A DNA stretch of 64,000 bases from Ignavibacteriales bacterium (lineage in GTDB: Bacteria; Bacteroidota; Ignavibacteria; Ignavibacteriales; Ignavibacteriaceae). The translations under genes were made by a program, and so were the position numbers. The stretch's first letter is position 1, and the number at the start of each line of letters is the position of its first letter. The DNA is taken from contig JADJIH010000005.1 of NCBI GenBank assembly GCA_016707115.1, forward strand, positions 59,690 to 123,689. The letters are read 5' to 3'. The notes below the pieces were generated by a model. That model had not been told where the DNA came from, ran no database searches, and saw only the letters and a list, made by a program, of their open reading frames with translations. Of this stretch, positions 18,084-26,193 are shown piece by piece.

Positions 18084-20756
18084 TTAACTATTCATCGGGT
18101 TGCGTTTGTTTGGATTTATGCCGAGTTCTTTTGCGGCTTTATCCAACGCTTTATCCTGAATCTTTCCTTCTTTAAACAATGCAGTTAATGTTGCAAACAC
18201 AATATGCTTTGCATCCACCTCAAAGAAATCACGCAATGCTTCACGAGTTTCACTTCTTCCAAATCCATCTGTACCCAATGAGTATAATCTTCTTGGGAAC
18301 CACTTAGAAACAGAATCCGGTAATGCTTTTACATAATCTGAAGAAGCAACAAATACTCCATCTTCTTTTGCAAGCATCTTTTCTATGTATGATTCTTTTT
18401 GCTTTGCTGTTGGATTCAACAAATTAAATCTCTCAGCTTCAAGAGCATCACGACGAAGTTCTTTATAACTTGTTACACTCCAGACATCACAAGCAACACG
18501 ATAATCATCTTCAAGAATTTTTGCTGCTTTTAAAACTTCATTTAGAATTGTTCCGCTTCCGAATAACTGTGCTTTAAGTTTTAAACTCTTTTTATCAGAT
18601 GCGTGAAACTTGTACATGCCTTTTAGTATTCCTTTTTCAGCTCCCTTAGGCATTTCAGGCATTGCATAATTTTCATTCATCAAAGTAATGTAATAGAAAA
18701 TGTGTTCCTGATCTTCATACATTCTCTTTATTCCATCACGAATAATTATTGCAAGCTCATATGCAAAAGCAGGATCGTAAGTAACAAGATTTGGAACAGG
18801 ATAAGCAAGTAAATGGCTGTGTCCATCCTGATGCTGTAAACCTTCACCGTTAAGTGTTGTTCTTCCTGCAGTACCGCCAAGCATAAATCCTTTTGCACCA
18901 ATATCACCGGCAGCCCAAACAAGATCACCAACTCTTTGCATTCCAAACATAGAATAATATATGAAAAACGGAATCATATTTATTCCGTGTGTATTGTAAG
19001 CCGTACCGGCAGCAATAAAGGATGACATCGAGCCGGCTTCGTTAATTCCCTCTTCAAGTATCTGTCCGTCTTTTGCTTCTTTGTAATAAAGCAAAGAATC
19101 TTTATCAACGGGATCATAAAGCTGTCCGGCGTGAGAATAAATTCCAACCTGTCTGAACAATGCTTCCATTCCAAATGTTCGTGCTTCATCCGGTACAATT
19201 GGAACAACTAATTTTCCAATCTCTTTATCCTTTAAAAGCTTTGCAAGAATTCTTACAAACACCATTGTTGTAGAAACTTCTCTGCCTTCTGTTCCCTTAT
19301 AAAATTCTTCAAACAAAGATTCAGGTGGAGTTTTAATTGGACGTACATCTGTTTTTCTTGATGGTACAAATCCACCGAGTTGTTTTCTTCTTTCCTTAAG
19401 ATATTTTATTTCCTGGCTGTCTTCATCAGGTTTGTAGAATGGATTTGTAAGAATATCTTCATCAGCAATTGGAATTCCAAATCTGCTTCTGAATTCTCTC
19501 ATTTCATCTTCATTCAGTTTTTTCTGCTGATGAGTAACATTTTTGCCTTCACCTGATTCACCGAGTCCATATCCTTTAATAGTTTTTGCAAGAATTACTA
19601 TCGGCTTGCCAACATAATCAACAGCAGATTTAAATGCTGCGTAAACTTTTTCAGGATCGTGACCGCCGCGTTTCATCTTAAACAATTGTTCATCCGTCAT
19701 CTTCTCAACCATCTTTAATAAATCAGGATCTTTACCAAAGAAATTTTTTCTGATGTAAGCGCCGCCTTCAACAGAATATTTTTGATATTCACCATCAACA
19801 ACTTCGCCCATACGTTTAACAAGTTTGCCATCAACATCTTTATCTAATAATGATTCCCAATCTTCTCCCCAAATAGCTTTTATAACATGCCATCCTGCAC
19901 CACGAAAAATAGCTTCCAGTTCCTGAATAATTTTTCCGTTACCGCGAACAGGTCCATCCAATCTTTGCAGATTACAGTTGATAACAAAAATCAGGTTATC
20001 AAGTTTTTCTCTTGATGCAAGAGTTATCGCACCGAGTGATTCAGGTTCATCAGTTTCACCATCACCAAGAAATGCCCAAACTTTGCCGCCCGGTTTTTTC
20101 ATTCCGCGATCTTCTAAGTAGCGATTAAATCTTGCCTGATAAATTGCCATTAAAGGACCAAGCCCCATTGATACTGTTGGAAACTCCCAGAAGTTTGGCA
20201 TTAGAAAAGGATGAGGATAAGAAGTTAATCCGCCTTCTGGTTTTAAATCTCTTCTAAAGTTTAGTAATTGTTCTTTTGTAATTCTTCCTTCAAGAAAAGC
20301 GCGGGCATAAATACCGGGAGAAGCGTGTCCCTGAAAATAAATCTGATCACCTTCGTAGCCATCGCCTTTACCGCGGAAGAAATGATTGAAACCAATTTCA
20401 TACAAAGTTGCGGCAGATGCATAAGTAGAAATATGTCCGCCAACGCTGCCTTCCTGCTTGTTAGCTTTTACAACCATCGCCATTGCAATCCAGCGGATAA
20501 GACTTTTTATTCGTCTTTCAATTTCTCTATCACCGGGAAACGGCGGCTGTTTTTCTTTTGAGATTGTATTTATGTAAGGTGTGTTTGCGCTAAACGGAAC
20601 GTGAACTCCGGATTTGTGTGCACGGATTTGAAGTTGATGAAGCAGCTCAACAACTCTTTCAGGTCCGCTATTCTGAAGAACATAATCCAAAGAATAAAGC
20701 CACTCGCTGGTTTCAAGCTCTTCAGTCTTTTTATCTTTTTTAATATCATCACTCAT
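18084..20756 (-). CDS. aceE: Pyruvate dehydrogenase E1 component, homodimeric type
   Basis: An 890-residue ThDP-dependent enzyme that decarboxylates pyruvate and passes the acetyl group to the E2 lipoyl arm. It matches the E. coli AceE type in length and order. The N-terminal segment GPERVVELLHQLQIRAHKSG is followed by NKQEGSVGGHISTYASAATL, QGHASPGIYARAFLEGR, and the ThDP/Mg motif GDGETDEPES (about residue 230). In the second half are EGINEAGSMSSFIAAGTAYN and the HQDGHSHLLA block. The start is the ATG at 20756, with AAAGGAA upstream; an upstream extension of 37 residues runs through repeat sequence and is rejected. It is the first gene of the E1-E2-E3 operon, though the gap to E2 holds a repeat of about 140 bp. 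Confidence 0.95.
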   Translation of the reverse strand: MSDDIKKDKKTEELETSEWLYSLDYVLQNSGPERVVELLHQLQIRAHKSGVHVPFSANTPYINTISKEKQPPFPGDREIERRIKSLIRWIAMAMVVKANKQEGSVGGHISTYASAATLYEIGFNHFFRGKGDGYEGDQIYFQGHASPGIYARAFLEGRITKEQLLNFRRDLKPEGGLTSYPHPFLMPNFWEFPTVSMGLGPLMAIYQARFNRYLEDRGMKKPGGKVWAFLGDGETDEPESLGAITLASREKLDNLIFVINCNLQRLDGPVRGNGKIIQELEAIFRGAGWHVIKAIWGEDWESLLDKDVDGKLVKRMGEVVDGEYQKYSVEGGAYIRKNFFGKDPDLLKMVEKMTDEQLFKMKRGGHDPEKVYAAFKSAVDYVGKPIVILAKTIKGYGLGESGEGKNVTHQQKKLNEDEMREFRSRFGIPIADEDILTNPFYKPDEDSQEIKYLKERRKQLGGFVPSRKTDVRPIKTPPESLFEEFYKGTEGREVSTTMVFVRILAKLLKDKEIGKLVVPIVPDEARTFGMEALFRQVGIYSHAGQLYDPVDKDSLLYYKEAKDGQILEEGINEAGSMSSFIAAGTAYNTHGINMIPFFIYYSMFGMQRVGDLVWAAGDIGAKGFMLGGTAGRTTLNGEGLQHQDGHSHLLAYPVPNLVTYDPAFAYELAIIIRDGIKRMYEDQEHIFYYITLMNENYAMPEMPKGAEKGILKGMYKFHASDKKSLKLKAQLFGSGTILNEVLKAAKILEDDYRVACDVWSVTSYKELRRDALEAERFNLLNPTAKQKESYIEKMLAKEDGVFVASSDYVKALPDSVSKWFPRRLYSLGTDGFGRSETREALRDFFEVDAKHIVFATLTALFKEGKIQDKALDKAAKELGINPNKRNPMNS

Positions 20757-20783
20757 AAAAATTTCCTTTATTCTTTCATTGGT

Positions 20784-20865
20784 GTCATTACGAGTTTGGC
20801 GAAGCCAAATGAAGTAATCTGTTTTAAAGATTGCTTCTCCCGATTGAAATCGTGATCGCAATGAC
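20784..20865. repeat. Dispersed palindromic intergenic repeat
   Basis: GTCATTACG at 20784-20792 pairs, with one mismatch, with CGCAATGAC at 20857-20865. Internal AGTAATCT and AGATTGCTTC words are arranged as in the 17939-18074 element. It lies directly upstream of aceE and could affect its leader. Confidence 0.65.
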
Positions 20866-21053
20866 AAGAATTACAAAAAGCTTATTTCTTTAACTAAAAC
20901 AACAATTATATAAATAACATTCCTTGCGAATAAATAAAAATATCAGAATGCTATGCTCAAAATCGGTGTGAAAAAATAAAGGAAATGGGCTTTAATAACA
21001 ACAATGTGTGATAACGATTAAATAGCTATTACTTCAACTTGAAATATAGACGA

Positions 21054-21731
21054 TTACTTTTTGCTTGGTGTTTTACTTCTTAAAAAACTCTGATCAAAAT
21101 AATCATTGCATCTATTAACATTACCGGGATATACGTAACCGATATAATGTAAATTCCTTATCAACTGAAGCTCAAGATTTTTTCGTCTTTCTCTTGTTGA
21201 TGATTTTTTTTCAGCTACCTCTCCCTTTTTCTTAAGCTGGTTTGATCTGGCTTCAGTAAATTCTGTTAAAAGTGTTTGGGCAAGATTTGTTATACTATCA
21301 CCAAAAACATTGGTGTGTTTGCCGGCAACGTTGTAAAATCTTTCCATTACTTTTTCTGCATTTGCAAGATTTAAGTGCCAGTACTCCTTCATCTTGTTAG
21401 GAAAAAACTCCTGGTACTCGGCAGATTTTTTACCAAACTGAGCACGAACCAATCCTTCACTGCTGCTTATAAATAACTTAAATTCCTTTAGCACTTTAGT
21501 TACAGAAATTGTAAGCCCTTGTTGAATTGCATAGTTTTGGTCTTCATCACTCATAGAACCAAAGTAGCTATCAAAAACATGTTGCGTATCTGTGATAATC
21601 TGGGTAAACTCTCCGCCGCTATTATTTGCGGATAATCTTTGCAGGTGTACCTCAGCAAACTTGCGAATACTGTTATCACTAATAAGTCTGCTACTAAAAT
21701 GGTTCTTAAACAGGATATTTAGATTTAACAT
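21054..21731 (-). CDS. Hypothetical protein, mostly helical
   Basis: A 225-residue soluble protein that I do not recognise. It is predicted to be mostly alpha-helical (KFAEVHLQRLSANN, VTKVLKEFKLFISSSEGLV, ITNLAQTLLTEFTEARSNQL). A strongly charged helix of about residues 165-185 is rich in Lys, Arg and Glu. The C-terminal block is aromatic and Cys-containing (LHYIGYVYPGNVNRCNDYFDQ). There is no signal peptide or membrane segment. It stands alone between aceE and an unusually AT-rich spacer. Imperfect TTCC...GGAA palindromes occur just upstream of its start (21757-21774) and 230 bases further upstream (22009-22026). An autoregulated or horizontally acquired gene is possible, but this is speculation. 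Confidence 0.6.
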   Translation of the reverse strand: MLNLNILFKNHFSSRLISDNSIRKFAEVHLQRLSANNSGGEFTQIITDTQHVFDSYFGSMSDEDQNYAIQQGLTISVTKVLKEFKLFISSSEGLVRAQFGKKSAEYQEFFPNKMKEYWHLNLANAEKVMERFYNVAGKHTNVFGDSITNLAQTLLTEFTEARSNQLKKKGEVAEKKSSTRERRKNLELQLIRNLHYIGYVYPGNVNRCNDYFDQSFLRSKTPSKK

Positions 21732-21756
21732 TGCTCAAATTCCTTTAGATTCTTGC

Positions 21757-21774
21757 ATTCCGAAAATCCGGAAT
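21757..21774. promoter_or_regulatory. Palindromic candidate operator ATTCCG-N6-CGGAAT
   Basis: A perfect 6-bp dyad (7 bp counting the flanking C/G pair) with a 6-base spacer AAAATC, placed 26 bases upstream of the start of the 225-aa gene. A related site, ATTCC-C-AAAATC-GGAAAT, is at 22009-22026, and a weaker one is near 20950. No binding protein can be named. Confidence 0.3.
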
Positions 21775-21784
21775 GGTTAAAATA

Positions 21785-22228
21785 AATGTTATTGCTATAG
21801 TATGCAAAATAATACTATATAGATAATAAATTATACTAGATATATGCTTTATTATAATGTATAGATGATAAATTATCATATAACTATAAAAAATAATAGT
21901 ATTTATAAAACTAGTTATTATAATAGTATGAAAAATACTATATAATATATATTTAATTATTAACTATCTATGTATTTGCATACTATATAGAAAACGTTTC
22001 TGGATGCTATTCCCAAAATCGGAAATGCCATTATTTAGAGATTTCTAAATACCTCTTTAATAAGGAGGCCAACTCTTACAAAATTTTGTACAGATCTTAA
22101 AATATGTGATGCTACATTTACTATTAATACTTCACAATCTAAATTCAACAGCACCACTCTTGACATTAGCAATTACTTTTATCTTTTTTGAAGTAGAAAT
22201 TTTAAACACTTTTCATTAAGGGGATCTT
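21785..22228. other. Very AT-rich spacer with recurring TACTATATA words
   Basis: There is no ORF of note. Between about 21795 and 21995 the sequence is almost pure A/T with repeated ACTATATA, ATAGTAT and TTATAAT words. An inverted pair TATAGTATGCAAA / TTTGCATACTATA marks the two ends (21797 and about 21976). The remaining part up to 22228 is ordinary intergenic DNA ending in the ribosome-binding site of the broken YCF48-like gene. Confidence 0.55.
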
Positions 22229-24301
22229 ATGAAAAAGATCGTTAGTTTTTTGTTTGGTGCTCTTCTTTTCAATTTCATTTCAATTAAATGCACAGTGGTT
22301 TTGGCAAAATCCATTAACCGGGAATAATAAAATTTCTATTCAGTTTATTTTATGACCAAAATGGTTGGGCTGTAGGGAGATCTGGAACGATTATTAAAAC
22401 CACAAATGGTGGACAAACTTGGATTAATCAATCATCGGGTCTTTTATCTAATCTTTTAGATTTTTGGAATAACTTTTATAGATATTGAAAATGGTACAGG
22501 TCGTTGGCTATGACGGCAAAATTCTTATAACTACTAATGGAGGGGAAAGTTGGATTATTCAATTAAGGGAACCAATAAATATCTTGGCGATGTGTTTTTT
22601 ATAACACAGACATGGATGGTGTTGTGAAGAAATGGGACAATAATCTAAAAACCAGATGGTGGGACAACTTGGCTTAACTGATGTAAGTAATACATTGATG
22701 GATCTTTTGATCAATTTTAAAGACAGCAAATGGGATAATTGTTGGCGAGTAATGGAACAATTCTAAAGACAATCAACGGGGGCAACTTTGGATTTCTCAA
22801 CCAAGTGGGATTATCCAACTTATTTGATGTCTACTTTTTTAAATCAAACAATGGATTGATAGTGGGGCAGGGGGGCACAATTTTAAAGACAACAGATGGT
22901 GGAAATAATTGGGTTTTAACAAATCAAGCGGAACAAATGTTTATTTAGAATCAAATGCTTTAGTGATTTTAATATAGGCATTAGAGTTGTTGGATCTGAA
23001 GGAACAATTTTAAGGACAAATAATGGGGGTGACTTGGGTTACTCAATCTTTAGTTACAAATCATCTTCATTCAGTTTGTTTTATAGATTATAATAATGGT
23101 TGCTGTTGGTAACTAATGGAGTTATTAAAAACCAAGATGAAGGAATAAATTGGAATTTAAGTATCAACAGACAATACTTGATTGTGTTTATTTTGTTGTA
23201 AACCATGCGGGCGGTTGGAAATAACGGGGTTATTATGAATACAAGCTAATGGAGGAAAGATTTGGACATTTCAATCAGTGGGAAATTGAACGTCTTTTAT
23301 CTATGTTTTACTGATTTGAATAATGGTTGGATCGTTGGTGATCAAGGGAAAATATTAAATACTAATAATGGAGGTGCAAATTGGGATCAATTAAGTGTAA
23401 CTACCAAACATTTGACATCTTTAAGTTTTAAAGATGACTCAAATATTGGAACCTCGTGGGATATGCAGGAACAATAATTAGAACAACAAATGGGGGAAAT
23501 AATTGGGCACTTCAATCAAGTGGAACAAACAAAAGATTTGACGTCTCTTTTATTACATAGATATTAATACGGGCTAGCTGTTGGAAATATTGGTACAATA
23601 ATTAAAACAATAGATGGAGGAATAAACTGGATAATCACTCAATTGGCGATATATATAATTTTAGGTCAGTCTATTTTCTAAATAGTTAATTGGTTGGGAT
23701 AGTAGGATTATCCTAATATAAATGGAATTGCTACCAAGACAATTAATGGCGTGTAAGTTGGACTACTCAAATACAGCAAATACAACCGACTGTTCTATGA
23801 GTTCATTTAAATCAAAATTTTGGTTGGCTTGTTGAATGGGGTTACTACTTTAATACAAATAATGGAGGGCAACTTGGACTTCATATATACTGGGAATTTT
23901 ATCGTTTAGAAGGTATTTTCTTTAATGAGAATAATTCTAGGGTTGTAGGCAAATATGGTACAATCCTCCACACAACCAACGGGGCGTTACATTTATTGAA
24001 GATGAAGAAAATAATTTCACACAACCAAAAGAATTTTTGTTACAACAAAACTACCCAAACCCATTTAATCCAAGCACCAGTATTCAGTATGCAATAAGCA
24101 GTACGCAATTTGTAACACTTAAAGTTTATGATTTGCTCGGTAGAGAAGTTGCAACTCTTGTTAATGAAGAAAAACTGCGGGCGTCTTACAATGTACAATT
24201 TACAATGCCAGAATGTAGGCAAATTAAGTTCAGGAATTTATTTTTACAAACTTCAAGCTGGGGATTTTATTGAAACCAAGAAGATGATACTTTTAAAATA
24301 A
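22229..24301 (+). pseudogene. Frame-broken secreted YCF48/BNR-repeat protein with T9SS sorting domain
   Basis: An ATG at 22229 with AAGGGGA upstream begins a signal peptide (MKKIVSFLFGALLFNF), but the frame is lost within 35 codons. All three forward frames then alternate through at least ten copies of a repeat of about 45 residues. Its hallmarks are xxTTNGGxTW, GWxVGxxGTIIKT and SSGT, as in 'photosystem II assembly factor YCF48-like' beta-propellers. Readable pieces include 22739-22948 and 23262-23477. The end encodes a type IX sorting domain (NYPNPFNPSTSIQYAI, KVYDLLGREVATLVN), itself frameshifted before the final KKMILLK at 24301. An intact ancestor would be about 690 residues, exported to the surface. 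Either it is a real pseudogene, or the consensus sequence is poor in this repetitive stretch. Confidence 0.8.
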
Positions 24302-24302
24302 A

Positions 24303-24395
24303 CTTTGCGAACTTTGTGTCTCCTTCGTGCTCTTTGTGGTTAAAGCACTTAACCACAAAGGACACAAAGATAAATTTCACGAAGAGCACAAAGTA
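24303..24395. repeat. Inverted repeat of the ACCACAAAGGACACAAAG type
   Basis: A 12-bp perfect hairpin CTTTGTGGTTAA / TTAACCACAAAG (24332-24343 and 24349-24360, loop AGCAC) is nested in longer imperfect arms built from CTTCGTGCTCTTTGTG and CACGAAGAGCACAAAG. It fills the space between the two convergent 3' ends and could act as a bidirectional terminator. Similar words are widespread intergenic repeats in related genomes. Confidence 0.75.
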
Positions 24396-24396
24396 A

Positions 24397-26190
24397 TTAC
24401 TTCACATCATTAACTTTAATATTCACAACATCACTAAAACCATTTAGCTCCGGATAGTACATTAAGTAACCTTGTGCAGGCATAATTTTATACTCGCCGG
24501 GAATTTGTGCTTTAATGATGTATGAAAACTCCATTTTACTCTGGCAGCTTGTTACAAAGAATGCAACTTTTTCATCACGGTATTCCCTATCTGCATAATG
24601 CCAGCGCCACGGCATATAATCATAATAGTAATCGTAGTAAGTCTGGTAATTATTTTCGCCATCAATAAAATATTTATCCATATCCTTTACAACTTCAAAT
24701 CCGGATGGCAGCATATCTTCAAGAATAAAGTAATCAAGATTTTCAGATTTTGATTCAACAAAAGTCTTTACAAAAATATCCTGTCCGCTTGTTACAGTTC
24801 CATCAAACTTTTTCTTAAAGTAAATAATGTGTCCGTCTTTCTCGCCTGTTTCAAGAACATAATATTCTCTTCTGATCTTAAATCCGTTATCGTGTTTTAT
24901 ATCAGAAAGATTTTCTGTAAAGAATTCGTTAATGCCGGAAAAATACAATTTACCTTTTCCTGATTTTTCAATTCTTAAAACATTCTTTCCTTTTTTCAAA
25001 TCGGTGTTAGCAAACTTAAATGTCTTAGGTTCCGAGTAGATATCATTCTTATTAAAATCTTTTTGTGCAACTTCTTTTCCATTAAGAAAAACTTTTACAG
25101 CATAATCAGGATCAAGTTCTTTAGTGATTTTCAGGTAATCAGTTAAAGCAAACAACACAGTAGATGTTTCCTGAGTTGATCTCCAGGAATAACCTTGTTT
25201 CTTTTTCATCAGCCAGTTTATTGCTTTAGAAATCAAATCAGAATTTCCTTCAACATTTAACAAAGCTTTTACTGCAAATGCTGTTCCCTGCACATTATCA
25301 TTCTGCCATCTGTAATGCCACTCTTCCCCGCCCCAGAATGCAAATGATTTTTCTTCATTAACCTGTTTCTTTAATCTTGCAGCAACATCTTTTGCTTTCT
25401 GGTTCTCATTCATATTCTTTAATGAAATTGCAAGTAAGGAAAGCGGATAAGATTTTAAATCCTTACGAAGCAGAATATTAATTATCTCAACATAATTGTC
25501 TTTATCAAAATTTTGATTTTTCATCGCAGTGCTTAATGAATAAATCATATAAGATAAAGTTGTTTCATCAATATCAGATTTAGCATTTGTAATCTGGTTC
25601 TTGAGATTATTCAATCCATTGTAAAAAACATTTTCATTTATATCATAACCAGCTTCACGAGCTAAACTCAATCCATAAATAACATACGCCGTCATATAAG
25701 GATGAGATTGATCATTCGTCCACCATCCCCAGCCACCATCAGAATGTTGATGATCATAAAGTCGTTTTAATCCGGCATCAACATATTTTGGAAGTTCTTC
25801 AATTGTTTGAGATTTAAGCGGAGCCTTAATTTCCTTAAACGTATTTGCAACAATTATTGTTGGAAGAAATCTGCTCATAGTCTGCTCAACACATCCATAA
25901 GGATAACCCGCAAGATCATCGAGTGATTTTAGAATTGTTCCAGCTAAAGATGGATTTAGCGTAAATGAAAAACTTGCGCTTCTCAAATCAACATCATTCG
26001 GAATGGAAAATTCAAGATTCTCATTCACATTATCGTTGGAATAATCAGCAACCAAAGGTTCAATAACTTTAACTCCGTTTGGAATGATTTGAACTTTAAC
26101 TTCCATTGCATCAGATTCTTCATTGGTTAATGCTGATGCTTTAAGAGTTGCTTCGCCTGTTGGATAATCAACTTTCACATTTCCAATCAA
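24397..26190 (-). CDS. Alpha-2-macroglobulin family protein, C-terminal part (frameshifted from upstream part)
   Basis: A 597-residue C-terminal portion of a bacterial alpha-2-macroglobulin. It contains the thioester region YPYGCVEQTMSRFLPT (CVEQ in place of the common CGEQ) and the (alpha/alpha)-barrel TED domain (DHQHSDGGWGWWTNDQSHPYMT-like block, ALLNVEGNSDLISKAINWL). It ends with the receptor-type domain (FSYIIKAQIPGEYKIMPAQG). These proteins trap proteases in the periplasm by covalent thioester attack. The frame opens only at a TTG (26190) with no ribosome-binding site. Family alignment shows that the upstream frame should run into it, after passing through a third frame for about 30 codons. 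The start is therefore artificial and the gene is 24397-29427. Confidence 0.8.
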   Translation of the reverse strand: MIGNVKVDYPTGEATLKASALTNEESDAMEVKVQIIPNGVKVIEPLVADYSNDNVNENLEFSIPNDVDLRSASFSFTLNPSLAGTILKSLDDLAGYPYGCVEQTMSRFLPTIIVANTFKEIKAPLKSQTIEELPKYVDAGLKRLYDHQHSDGGWGWWTNDQSHPYMTAYVIYGLSLAREAGYDINENVFYNGLNNLKNQITNAKSDIDETTLSYMIYSLSTAMKNQNFDKDNYVEIINILLRKDLKSYPLSLLAISLKNMNENQKAKDVAARLKKQVNEEKSFAFWGGEEWHYRWQNDNVQGTAFAVKALLNVEGNSDLISKAINWLMKKKQGYSWRSTQETSTVLFALTDYLKITKELDPDYAVKVFLNGKEVAQKDFNKNDIYSEPKTFKFANTDLKKGKNVLRIEKSGKGKLYFSGINEFFTENLSDIKHDNGFKIRREYYVLETGEKDGHIIYFKKKFDGTVTSGQDIFVKTFVESKSENLDYFILEDMLPSGFEVVKDMDKYFIDGENNYQTYYDYYYDYMPWRWHYADREYRDEKVAFFVTSCQSKMEFSYIIKAQIPGEYKIMPAQGYLMYYPELNGFSDVVNIKVNDVK

Positions 26191-26193
26191 TTC

